The position numbers and the translations under genes were made by a program. The notes beneath the pieces are model-generated. The model had not been told where the DNA came from and searched no databases. It was given only the letters and a program-made list of their open reading frames with translations. A stretch of 64,000 bases of DNA from a cf. Phormidesmis sp. LEGE 11477 (GTDB taxonomy: Bacteria > Cyanobacteriota > Cyanobacteriia > Phormidesmidales > Phormidesmidaceae). How positions within the stretch are numbered: the stretch's first letter is position 1; the number at the start of each line of letters is the position of its first letter. Where the stretch lies: the NCBI RefSeq assembly GCF_015207105.1, contig NZ_JADEXO010000020.1, forward strand, positions 1-64,000, read 5' to 3'. Shown piece after piece: positions 27,432 through 35,457 of this stretch.

Positions 27432-28622
27432 ATGGCGATTATCTCCTCAAAACAATCGGCCTCTGATGACGGTGCTAAAAAGAAGAGGCGGCTGCCAAAA
27501 GATCCGGAAACGACTGCGCCCATCCAATCAGAAGCCGCTAACCGCGAGCCGTCAACTCCTAAAAAGACGAGCTTATTAAAAGGGGAGGCGCGAACCACAG
27601 AACTAGCGCGCCACGAAGACGGCATTCGCCCAGAAGCCATTGACGACTACATCGGGCAAAAGGCGCTCAAAGAAGTCCTTAGCATTGCGATCCAGGCGGC
27701 AAAATCTCGACAAGAACCGCTCGATCATCTTTTACTCTACGGTCCGCCAGGACTCGGCAAGACTACGATGGCGCTGATCCTAGCGCAGGAGATGGAGGTT
27801 GACTGCAAAATCACAACAGCCCCAGCCCTAGAACGTCCGCGTGACATTGCCGGGCTGCTAGTAAACCTAAAGGCAGGCGATGTCTTGTTTATCGATGAAA
27901 TTCATCGGCTCTCACGGGTAACCGAAGAGATTTTGTATCCGGCGATGGAAGATGCCAGATTAGATATCACCATCGGCAAGGGGCAAAGCGCTAGGACCAG
28001 GAGCATTCCACTCCAGCCGTTTACGCTAGTAGGGGCCACCACTCGGGTCGGCGCACTGGCATCACCTCTGCGCGATCGCTTTGGCCTGATCCAACGCCTG
28101 CGGTTCTATGAGGTAGACGAACTGACTAAAATCGTGCTACGGACTGCTGATGTGCTCAAGACAGAGGTTCTACCCGACGGCGCAGAAGAAATTGCTCGGC
28201 GCGCTCGGGGCACACCGCGTATTGCTAACCGTCTGCTAAAACGAGTGCGCGATTATGTGCAAGTCAAACAGCTAGGGCCAGTCAATCGACAGACAGCCGC
28301 TGAAGCACTAGAGCTATTTAATGTCGATCCCTGTGGACTAGACTGGACGGATCGCCGACTGCTGAGCCTGATGATCGAAAACTTCAACGGCGGCCCGGTG
28401 GGCCTCGATACGATGGCGGCCTCTACAGGCGAAGATCCTCAGACTATCGAAGAAGTCTACGAGCCATATCTATTGCAAATTGGCTATTTGCAGCGAACGC
28501 CTCGGGGCCGAGTGGTCACCTCAGCGGCCTGCAAGCATCTTGGCTATCAGGTGCCACACAATCGCTTCTTTATGCCCGATGCGCCACTATTCAACCTGAT
28601 TGACGCTGAAGAGGTTACCTAG
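27432..28622 (+). CDS. ruvB: Holliday junction branch migration DNA helicase RuvB
   Basis: A 396-residue AAA+ ATPase that drives Holliday-junction branch migration with RuvA. Walker A is GPPGLGKT at 104-111, Walker B lies in [10 protein letters not shown] near 155, and the sensor region [19 protein letters not shown] is complete. The C-terminal winged helix ([15 protein letters not shown]) contacts DNA. The first 60 residues are a charged non-conserved extension, common in cyanobacterial RuvB, so length exceeds the E. coli protein (336). No ruvA lies in the window. Confidence 0.97.
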   Translation: MAIISSKQSASDDGAKKKRRLPKDPETTAPIQSEAANREPSTPKKTSLLKGEARTTELARHEDGIRPEAIDDYIGQKALKEVLSIAIQAAKSRQEPLDHLLLYGPPGLGKTTMALILAQEMEVDCKITTAPALERPRDIAGLLVNLKAGDVLFIDEIHRLSRVTEEILYPAMEDARLDITIGKGQSARTRSIPLQPFTLVGATTRVGALASPLRDRFGLIQRLRFYEVDELTKIVLRTADVLKTEVLPDGAEEIARRARGTPRIANRLLKRVRDYVQVKQLGPVNRQTAAEALELFNVDPCGLDWTDRRLLSLMIENFNGGPVGLDTMAASTGEDPQTIEEVYEPYLLQIGYLQRTPRGRVVTSAACKHLGYQVPHNRFFMPDAPLFNLIDAEEVT

Positions 28623-28692
28623 GCTTAAAGCGGCTACGAAGGTTTACACTTGTTGACATCAAGCCTTTTTACGTGACAAGTCCAGCCTACTG

Positions 28693-29592
28693 ATGACACA
28701 AAAAATGCACCACCACCGCTTCACAGTAGGGTTTAGCGTTCAGCGCTTTATCATTGGCCTCTGCGCGGTCTTGTGCTTGAGTGGTGCGATCGCAAGCATG
28801 GCTGCGCCTGCACCAGCGCTAGCAGAAACAGCCGCTGAGATTAGGATGAACCGGCAAAATACCGCCGGTCTAGACGCGGCAAATCTAGACTGGGGAAAAA
28901 TTAGCGAGCTGAGAAAGGCGGCGTTTGCGGCGACGCAGGCCGGAGAGTTTGATCAGGCAGAAAAGAAGTGGTCTGCTCTCATAGAGCAACTGCCGGAAAC
29001 AGCAGCCGTGTGGAGCAATCGCGGTAATGTCCGGGTGCGGCGCAATGATCTAGAGGGTGCGATCGCCGACTACGACCAAGCCATCACACTAGCCCCCGGC
29101 GAACCCGATCCCTATCTCAACCGGGGGGCGCTGCGAGAAGCCATGGGTGAATGGGAAGATGCGATCGCCGACTACAACCAGGTTCTACAGATCGATCCAG
29201 ATGATCCAGCTGCCTATAACAACCGAGGGAACGCAGAAGCTGGCCTAGGCGAATGGGACCTAGCCGTTGCAGATTACCAAGCGGCAATTACTTTGCAGCC
29301 TAGCTTTTCTCTAGCTTATGGCAACTACGCTCTAGCGCTCTACGAAATCGGAGAGACCCAAAAGTCTTTGCAGATTATGAAAAGCCTTGTGCGTAAGTAT
29401 CCTAGCTTTGTAGATATGCGAGCCGCACTCACCGCCGCGCTATGGGAAACCGGACAGCGGGGCGAGGCCGAAAGCAACTGGGTCGCTGTTGTTGGCTTAG
29501 ATACCCGCTATAAAGACCTCAACTGGGTCAAAAATGTCAGGCGCTGGCCCCCGAAGATGGTAACGGCGCTAGAGCATTTCCTCACACTCTAA
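28693..29592 (+). CDS. Exported TPR-repeat protein
   Basis: A 299-residue protein with an N-terminal signal peptide: basic start, hydrophobic core (FIIGLCAVLCLSGAIA) and an ALA-type cleavage site near residue 45. At least four TPR repeats follow (AVWSNRGNVRVRRNDLEGAI, PYLNRGALREAMGEWEDAI, AYNNRGNAEAGLGEWDLAV, LAYGNYALALYEIGE). It is probably a lumenal or periplasmic scaffold, for example in photosystem assembly as several cyanobacterial TPR proteins are. The final 60 residues lack TPR consensus but contain a conserved-looking NWVKNVRRWPPKMV. Confidence 0.87.
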   Translation: MTQKMHHHRFTVGFSVQRFIIGLCAVLCLSGAIASMAAPAPALAETAAEIRMNRQNTAGLDAANLDWGKISELRKAAFAATQAGEFDQAEKKWSALIEQLPETAAVWSNRGNVRVRRNDLEGAIADYDQAITLAPGEPDPYLNRGALREAMGEWEDAIADYNQVLQIDPDDPAAYNNRGNAEAGLGEWDLAVADYQAAITLQPSFSLAYGNYALALYEIGETQKSLQIMKSLVRKYPSFVDMRAALTAALWETGQRGEAESNWVAVVGLDTRYKDLNWVKNVRRWPPKMVTALEHFLTL

Positions 29593-30134
29593 AAGCTTCA
29601 AACGCCTAGCTCATAAGAGCCTTACGCCAACTTCTTTGAGCTTACTTAGGAACGTAGGCGTACTGAGTAGAGGTGAAATTGACAACACCACTGTACGTAG
29701 AAAGTATCAGCGTATGCACGGATCTACGTAAATCCCCGGCAAGCTAACATTACTAGACTCTGTGCATTCACAGACAATGGCTACGTGTCACTGGTATGAC
29801 TTGTTACCCCCTATTTATGACTTTTCGAGGCAGCATACTGCTTTACGTGACAACCTAGCTAGCTACTAGCGAATGCATTAGGCACCAAGCTGTAAACGGC
29901 TCAATACCGACTGTAGAACTTCTTTAGGAAATAAGTGCAGCTACAGACAGACAGATAAGCGCTATTGATCAAACGCTGTATATTTTTTATCTATTTCTGT
30001 CAGTTCGACAGAGAGTCATATATAAGCATCTTCAGGTTCCATCCTTTAGATCTATCCAATCTTCGTAGAATCGAGCAGAAAATCCTAGGTCGAAAGAAAT
30101 TGTCTATACATGTAACTGGAGAAGCCCTTGTACC
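29593..30134. other. 540-base intergenic region, no gene recognised
   Basis: No convincing coding region, RNA gene or strong hairpin. The downstream end carries GGAGAAG (30118-30124), ten bases before the TTG start of the diguanylate cyclase gene. The length and AT content suggest a regulated promoter region. Confidence 0.5.
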
Positions 30135-31466
30135 TTGCAGAATTACGTCTCGCAGAACAATCAGTTCGTCCAGCACGAGCAGACACCACAGCGCCCTATT
30201 CAGCAGCAGAAAGTTAGGGAAATTGAGCGCAAAATTAGAAGAACACTCGACTTATCGACAGTCTTAGGGACAGTCGTTGTTGAGATAGCGGCCCTATTTA
30301 AGGCCAGTCAGGTCGTACTTATACAATCTGACCGGACGCTTGAAACATACCAACAGGCCACTCGCTATTGCCAGAACCAATCACTGGCTTGGCAGTCGCG
30401 CTTTACTTTTTTTCAAGCTGATTTTCCTTCGCTGCTCGAACAGCTATGGCAGGGACAGCCCGTCGATCTATCGCGGGCAGGTGAGCTGACTCAAGCGCAT
30501 GAGCCAACCGATAAACTCACTGATGGAGCCACGCCGACCGCTTCTCTGTCGGCTTCTCTGCCGGCTTCTCTGCCCACCTCTTTGCGCCAAGATAGACAGC
30601 GCTGGCAGTCCCGCTGGTCAGGTAACTGGCTGTTAGTCCCGATCGAAAACGCGCTGCCCGCGATGGCTAGTCGCACGCCCTGGCCCATCGTACGAAACGC
30701 TGCTTTGAGCAATGCTGCTCAGTATTGGGGCCTGTTGGCGATCGCGCTGCCAGAGAACCGCAGTTGGGGTGCATCTATGATTGCAGATATTCAAAGTATC
30801 GTAACTGAACTAGCGCCTGCGATCGCGCACAGCATTCAATATCAGACTCTCTTGAGCACCAATCAAGAGCTTCAAAAGCTAGCCCTCTCCGATGGGCTCA
30901 CTAGCATTGCCAACCGTCGCCGATTTGATGAATACATCGAAGACGAATGGCAGCGGCTCGCTAGAGATCAGCAGCCGCTCTCCTTGATTCTGTGCGATAT
31001 AGACCGGTTCAAACTCTATAACGATACCTTTGGCCACCCAGCGGGCGATCGCTGTCTCATCCACATTGCGAGGGCGCTACTGCAAGTTTCGCAACGCCCC
31101 GCAGATTTAGTCGCTCGCTATGGCGGAGAAGAGTTTGCCATCATCTTGCCAAACACAGATACGCATGGCGCATGGCGCGTAGCCCAGAACATCCATGAAA
31201 GCATTCGTAAGCTACAGATCGCCCATGCAGCTAGCAATATCGAACCCTATCTAACTGTCACCATTGGCATTTCTACTATTATTCCAGGACATAACAACAC
31301 CACCCAAATGCTGCTACAAGCATCGGATATCGCGCTCTACTACGCTAAACAGCAGGGTCGCAACCGCACCTATATCAACGGCCACTACAACACGATCAAC
31401 CGTAGCGACATCGCTCTCAAAGCAATAGCAGTCAACTCCAATCTGAAGCTCACACCTAGGAGCTAG
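30135..31466 (+). CDS. GAF-GGDEF diguanylate cyclase
   Basis: A 443-residue signalling enzyme predicted to make cyclic di-GMP. Residues 35-235 resemble a GAF domain (LSTVLGTVVVEIAALFKASQ) with a Pro/Ser/Thr-rich insert of short repeats (TASLSASLPASLPTSL). Residues 258-425 are the GGDEF domain: LSDGLTSIANRRRFDEYIED, the metal site LCDIDRFKLYND, and active-site RYGGEEFAII. An RPAD inhibitory site precedes GGEEF by five residues, so product feedback is likely. The start is TTG 30135, preceded by GGAGAAG. No GAF cysteine suitable for a bilin is obvious. Confidence 0.92.
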   Translation: MQNYVSQNNQFVQHEQTPQRPIQQQKVREIERKIRRTLDLSTVLGTVVVEIAALFKASQVVLIQSDRTLETYQQATRYCQNQSLAWQSRFTFFQADFPSLLEQLWQGQPVDLSRAGELTQAHEPTDKLTDGATPTASLSASLPASLPTSLRQDRQRWQSRWSGNWLLVPIENALPAMASRTPWPIVRNAALSNAAQYWGLLAIALPENRSWGASMIADIQSIVTELAPAIAHSIQYQTLLSTNQELQKLALSDGLTSIANRRRFDEYIEDEWQRLARDQQPLSLILCDIDRFKLYNDTFGHPAGDRCLIHIARALLQVSQRPADLVARYGGEEFAIILPNTDTHGAWRVAQNIHESIRKLQIAHAASNIEPYLTVTIGISTIIPGHNNTTQMLLQASDIALYYAKQQGRNRTYINGHYNTINRSDIALKAIAVNSNLKLTPRS

Positions 31467-31523
31467 CGCTATGGATTACTGGGCCTAGGAGACTAGTAGT
31501 GTTCTATCAAAGCCGATTTCTTA

Positions 31524-31553
31524 GGATAGTAGGGGATGGGATAGTAGGGGATA
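31524..31553. repeat. 15-bp tandem direct repeat (two copies)
   Basis: GGATAGTAGGGGATG and GGATAGTAGGGGATA are adjacent, differing at the last base. They lie between the convergent diguanylate cyclase and tpiA genes. Confidence 0.85.
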
Positions 31554-31586
31554 GGGTCTTATTGAGCTTGGCCCACATTTTGAGGT

Positions 31587-31600
31587 TTGACGCTGCACTA
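31587..31600 (+). repeat. Solitary copy of a mobile-element end
   Basis: TTGACGCTGCACTA here is identical to 35423-35436, the right end of the MITE-like element near pnp, and the preceding 15 bases are also similar. A partner inverted end is not evident, so this may be a remnant. Confidence 0.5.
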
Positions 31601-31633
31601 TGTCATGGCACTATGTCATGGCACTATGTCATG
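31595..31633. repeat. 13-bp tandem repeat, three perfect copies
   Basis: GCACTATGTCATG is repeated three times head to tail, just downstream of the tpiA stop. The first copy overlaps the solitary mobile-element end, suggesting slippage or excision at that end. Confidence 0.95.
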
Positions 31634-31652
31634 GACCGCTAGACCTGTATCA

Positions 31653-32381
31653 CTAGGCTCGATAGTTCGCTAGCCGCGCAAAGCTGTCTGGCATCAAGCT
31701 GGCCCCGCCGACTAGCGCCCCATCAATTTCGCTTTGCGCCATAATCTCATCTACATTCTCGGGCTTTACCGAACCGCCATATTGAATAGACACTTCCTGG
31801 TTGTCTAGCAAGCTGCGAATCTTACCAATCACATCATTAGCGTCAGCAGCAGCGCAGGTATCTCCTGTACCAATTGCCCAAATCGGTTCGTAGGCGATAA
31901 CCAAGTTGAACTGATTGATATCGACTAGCGCCTGTTTAATTTGGTTTACGATCACAGACTCGGTTTCGTTAGCATCGCGCTGCTGTTTGGTTTCGCCCAC
32001 ACACAAAATCGGTGTCAGACCGTTGATCTGAGCCGCCTTTAGCCTGGCATTCACCGTCTCATCCGTCTCGCCAAAGTACTGTCTACGCTCGCTGTGGCCC
32101 ACCACGACATAACGCACACCGACCTCTTTTAGCATCGGGCCTGAGATTTCTCCGGTGTAAGCGCCCTCTCTCTCCCAGTGGATGTTTTGAGCGCCAACCT
32201 GCACTCGGCTGCCCTGCAGTTTATCAACTAATAGACCTAGCGTAGTAAAAGGAGCACAGAGCACGAGCTCTCTTTCGTCAGGGACACCTTCTAGTTGAGG
32301 CATCAACTGTTGCACAAAGGCCGAGGCATCTGCCTGGGTCTTATGCATCTTCCAATTACCAGCAATTACAACTTTTCGCAC
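31653..32381 (-). CDS. tpiA: Triosephosphate isomerase
   Basis: A 242-residue enzyme interconverting dihydroxyacetone phosphate and glyceraldehyde-3-phosphate in glycolysis and the Calvin cycle. The active site is complete: Lys11 (AGNWKMHK), His96 (VVVGHSERR) and Glu165 ([12 protein letters not shown]); the phosphate loop [11 protein letters not shown] is present. I chose GTG 32381 (reading [11 protein letters not shown]) because family members begin there and an AGAAG sequence lies upstream. The in-frame reading from 32441 adds 20 unrelated residues. Confidence 0.97.
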   Translation of the reverse strand: MRKVVIAGNWKMHKTQADASAFVQQLMPQLEGVPDERELVLCAPFTTLGLLVDKLQGSRVQVGAQNIHWEREGAYTGEISGPMLKEVGVRYVVVGHSERRQYFGETDETVNARLKAAQINGLTPILCVGETKQQRDANETESVIVNQIKQALVDINQFNLVIAYEPIWAIGTGDTCAAADANDVIGKIRSLLDNQEVSIQYGGSVKPENVDEIMAQSEIDGALVGGASLMPDSFARLANYRA

Positions 32382-32441
32382 GGATATTCTTCTATAGGCA
32401 TAGCAGCCTAGATCGTACAGGTAATCGTCCTCGCCACGCAA

Positions 32442-32740
32442 TGATAAGTGTAATAGAAAAGCTCACGGTAGCGCTGTAAAATTGACGAGTCAATCCTATT
32501 AACGAGGGATTGACCAAAGACCTCATGTGAATGGCGTGGTAGTAGTTATTGGACAGCGCCCGTGCTTCTTTACGCAGATCTAACTAGTGCTCTACCTCGT
32601 AGGAACTGATAGGCTGTCAGTTCCTATAATCATCACTGCGAACGCACTTTAGGAATCATTCGCTTATCATAATCACAGTGGTCAAGCACTAGCTGCGTTC
32701 ACCCGGCACGGCTGCGAACAGGTAGCAATCTTGTGTTCAC
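32442..32740. other. Intergenic region with two perfect hairpins
   Basis: Between tpiA's start and the end of the three-gene cassette. GTCAATCC (32489-32496) pairs with GGATTGAC (32507-32514), and AGGAACTGA (32601-32609) pairs with TCAGTTCCT (32617-32625, 7-base loop). The second could lie in the cassette's 3' untranslated region as a weak terminator; neither has a T run. The first may be a tpiA operator. Confidence 0.6.
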
Positions 32741-33538
32741 TCATGTTACCGGGCCAAAGGGTTCAGCACGATAACTTAGGTGATCGAGGCGAAACTCAAC
32801 AGTCTCGCGCATATCGCGAAGCGTGAACTCTGCTTCTGAAATTGCTTCACACCGCCTTAAATCTACCGTACCTTCATTTTCGGTTTTCTTGAGAAGCTCT
32901 GGAAATTTTTCCTTCAATTTCAGTGCTAGCTGTTTACACATTTCGCAATAATTACTTTCATCAGTTACATGAACAATATTAATCCAAAGTTCATACGGTT
33001 CTTTCGGCGAGAGTTCTTCCCTAGGCTCGTAATCAATGTGGAAAGACAGTATCCCGTTAGCATTTTTCTTTCCTTCTTTCTCGATGTACGAAAAAACTTT
33101 ACTAAGCCGAGCAACTAAGCTGTTCGGTAAAGCATGGCGACGGTATCTAGAAGCTAACCAGCTCTGAAGAATCTGATTGGAACAACTAGGGTAGTAAGTC
33201 TCATCCGGACTAACTGCCTCCAGCTTACTTTTCTGTATCACGGACTTTCTTGAAGCAGTTAGTTCAAGGTGAACCGTTTCCTCTCCACATATGTAATCTA
33301 GATGCAAAGTACGTGGATTTTTCCCGTAGGTACAGTTACCATCATTTTCAGCAATGATTCGAGCAATGATAAATTCTACAGATGGTTCAACATTCAGATT
33401 GTTATTTGCTATGTCGCAGTCATGAGATATCACTACAGCGACTTCAGCTTCCGAGTCATCAGACAAGCCTACTACCTGAAAATCTTTTCGAGCAAGTATG
33501 CTGCCCTGTCGCCACACAGTACTTCGAGACCAAGGCAT
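32741..33538 (-). CDS. Unknown protein with an SHDCDI motif
   Basis: A 265-residue protein, third gene of a compact cassette. The N-terminus has RQGSILARKDFQVVGL followed by VAVVISHDCDIANNN, a Cys/Asp-containing motif that I have seen in uncharacterised accessory-region proteins. The C-terminal half is charged and contains CEMCKQLALKLKEKFP. It lacks signal peptide or membrane segment. Its start lies 8 bases after the stop of the HTH gene, so it is co-transcribed. I cannot assign a function. The SHDCDI residues look like a possible metal or catalytic site. Confidence 0.78.
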   Translation of the reverse strand: MPWSRSTVWRQGSILARKDFQVVGLSDDSEAEVAVVISHDCDIANNNLNVEPSVEFIIARIIAENDGNCTYGKNPRTLHLDYICGEETVHLELTASRKSVIQKSKLEAVSPDETYYPSCSNQILQSWLASRYRRHALPNSLVARLSKVFSYIEKEGKKNANGILSFHIDYEPREELSPKEPYELWINIVHVTDESNYCEMCKQLALKLKEKFPELLKKTENEGTVDLRRCEAISEAEFTLRDMRETVEFRLDHLSYRAEPFGPVT

Positions 33539-33546
33539 TCCTCGAA

Positions 33547-34179
33547 CTAACCCCTTTCGTAGATAGATGTGGAAGACTCACTTAAAACATCGTCGAGTGA
33601 TCTCAAGTGCTTGCCGCCACTCTTAAGTTTGCGACGGGTCTGTGCCTCTTTTTCAGCTAGGACTGCAAGAGCGTCTAAAGCTTTTAAAGGATCTTCATCT
33701 GTTCTGAGTATGTCAATCAAAGAACGTCCATTTAAAATCGGACGAGATACTAGCTTGTCTAAGCGAAGAATATTTGCTTGACTAAACTTATTAGCGACGT
33801 CAGATAAGTACTGAATACGTTTTACAGATTCTCTTTTAGGCTCCTGTCCTTCTAGCCAAGCATAAGTAGTAGGACGTGTGACTCCTAGAATGGAAGCCAA
33901 GTCAGACATACTTATAGAAAATACATCACGAATATTTGCAACATGCTTGGCAGGTGACATCACATCCGTTTTTACTTCAGGCCGAGGTTCTTCGACATGG
34001 ATTCGCCGATTGGGAACTTGGGTTAGTGCCTCGGCTGCACCGTGTACAGTCATCATGCCTCCAGTGCCTGCTGTCCAAATTAATAGCGGAACCGCTGACA
34101 GCACAGCGGAAGCACAAGGGCTATAAGTATTGTCAGGATAAGAGGTAATTTCTGGGTATGTTTTTTTAACTACGTTCAT
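33547..34179 (-). CDS. XRE-type helix-turn-helix protein of the three-gene cassette
   Basis: A 210-residue protein. Residues 80-135 hold a helix-turn-helix of the XRE/Cro type (IRDVFSISMSDLASILGV, TRPTTYAWLEGQEPKRESV). An N-terminal stretch (CASAVLSAVPLLIWTAGTGG) is hydrophobic and could be a membrane segment, unusual for this class. The C-terminus is basic and helical (EKEAQTRRKLKSGGKHLRSL). It is probably a regulator of the cassette or a toxin-neutralising component. It starts 4 bases after the TIGR04255 gene stop and ends 8 bases before the next start. Confidence 0.82.
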   Translation of the reverse strand: MNVVKKTYPEITSYPDNTYSPCASAVLSAVPLLIWTAGTGGMMTVHGAAEALTQVPNRRIHVEEPRPEVKTDVMSPAKHVANIRDVFSISMSDLASILGVTRPTTYAWLEGQEPKRESVKRIQYLSDVANKFSQANILRLDKLVSRPILNGRSLIDILRTDEDPLKALDALAVLAEKEAQTRRKLKSGGKHLRSLDDVLSESSTSIYERG

Positions 34180-34183
34180 ACTC

Positions 34184-34975
34184 TTAAGCCCATCTTTCTC
34201 TAGCGTAGTCAGTCACTGAAATCTTGAAAGTCTCCGTGATAATGTCATGAGACCTCGTAAGTTGCTCCTGTATTTCCACAAGATCAAAGTTGCTTCTTTT
34301 AACAACGCAATAGTCGGCATCTAAAACAGCATTTCGCCTATTCACTTCTTTAAATCGAGGTTGTAGTTCAAGCTGCAAGGGCGTTAAGTCAGGAGATAGT
34401 GCTAATGAACCATCAGTGATAACTGCTCTGACACTTAAATTACCACCAGCGATACCTGTAACCGTCTCCGTGTAGCTATGGCCTAGACAACCTTCTGGGT
34501 TGGCAGAAAACCCCATTAAAGAGGGGTTCAAGTATTGTTGTAACGTATCGTCCTCGGCGGGCACTATTGCATCGAGATAACGAAGCCCGATCTTCTCCAC
34601 ATAAGCTAGTTCCACGGTTTCATGAATCAAATTCAAGCCAAGAATAGTCTTCTCCAGAAATTTTGTGAAGGTATCATACTTGGTTGTGTGAAACACTAGA
34701 GCATTAGATAAAAGTAAGTATCCTTCAGTCCGCTGGGTATTTGTAAAGCTCCAGCGGACATGCTTTTGAGGTCGAACATCAGGTTGTGGTTCATCCAACC
34801 GACGAATTGCCAGTTCGAATAGGTTTTCTTCACGAAAGTCTGGAAATCCATTCCGACGAAGATGCTCCTGCACACGATCAACATAAACCGACATCTGCGC
34901 AATGGGATTGAATTGGACTTGAGCCAGCGTGTAGAACACGGGCGCAAGGTTCATTTTAGGTGCTGCTGTTTTCAT
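34184..34975 (-). CDS. TIGR04255-family protein
   Basis: A 263-residue protein of the sporadically distributed TIGR04255 family. Recognisable elements are MNLAPVFYTLAQVQFNPIAQ at the N-terminus, RWSFTNTQRTEGYLLLSNAL, FHTTKYDTFTKFLEK and the diagnostic EKIGLRYLDAI in the middle. The start at ATG 34975 (MKTAAPKMNLAP) follows AGGA closely; an in-frame TTG at 34996 would add seven residues. The function of the family is unknown to me. It is the first gene of a tight three-gene operon, which suggests a self-contained accessory module. Confidence 0.83.
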   Translation of the reverse strand: MKTAAPKMNLAPVFYTLAQVQFNPIAQMSVYVDRVQEHLRRNGFPDFREENLFELAIRRLDEPQPDVRPQKHVRWSFTNTQRTEGYLLLSNALVFHTTKYDTFTKFLEKTILGLNLIHETVELAYVEKIGLRYLDAIVPAEDDTLQQYLNPSLMGFSANPEGCLGHSYTETVTGIAGGNLSVRAVITDGSLALSPDLTPLQLELQPRFKEVNRRNAVLDADYCVVKRSNFDLVEIQEQLTRSHDIITETFKISVTDYARERWA

Positions 34976-34996
34976 ATATCCTAAAAATGCCCACAA

Positions 34997-35287
34997 CCCT
35001 CATTTTACACTTCACTTTACATCTTTGAGAAGATTCTTTCCGTCGCCACGAGGGAACAATATAAAGAATCTCTTTCTAAAACATTCATTCGTAAATCTAT
35101 TCACAACTGGGTAAAACATCTCTAACAACGTTGATACGGATATCTAGGGTCAGGCTTTAAACACAGCCACTACAGGTAGCGTGGATTGGCGATATTTATC
35201 TGATTAGCTTCCATCTTTTTATTTCTTCAAACACATACGCTAAGCTTCCGTCCTTTCGACTAACTAAACTTCATAATCACCTGAAGA
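34997..35287. other. Upstream region of the three-gene cassette
   Basis: About 290 AT-rich bases that presumably contain the cassette promoter. No gene or strong repeat was recognised. Confidence 0.45.
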
Positions 35288-35289
35288 CA

Positions 35290-35323
35290 AAAAAGAGATA
35301 CCGTCCATCGGGTACCTCTTTTT
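35290..35323 (-). terminator. Rho-independent terminator downstream of pnp
   Basis: AAAAAGAGATACC (35290-35302) pairs with GGTACCTCTTTTT (35311-35323) with one mismatch and an 8-base loop. A and T runs on both sides make it bidirectional. It is about 135 bases past the pnp stop on the minus strand. Confidence 0.85.
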
Positions 35324-35327
35324 GATT

Positions 35328-35438
35328 ACTAGTGCAGCGTCAGCACTTAGTTTTAGGGTAAGCCTTTTCTAGAGGCACTATCTTACAAGACTTCTAGAGA
35401 TCGTCTACCCCACTTTTTAGTCTTGACGCTGCACTAGT
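35328..35438. mobile_element. 111-bp MITE-like element with 15-bp terminal inverted repeats
   Basis: ACTAGTGCAGCGTCA (35328-35342) is the exact reverse complement of TGACGCTGCACTAGT (35424-35438). The interior 81 bases hold no gene. The same end sequence recurs once elsewhere in the window at 31587-31600. Such short non-coding elements with perfect ends are typical of transposase-mobilised MITEs; no transposase is present here. Confidence 0.65.
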
Positions 35439-35457
35439 CTAAGCAAATGCTTCTACT

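Noticed and set aside
29965-30267. 100-codon ORF overlapping the start of the diguanylate cyclase
   Set aside because: No recognisable protein features, and it overlaps a strong GGDEF gene in another frame.
33878-34148. ORFs antisense to the HTH gene of the three-gene cassette
   Set aside because: They have no family pattern and no ribosome binding site.
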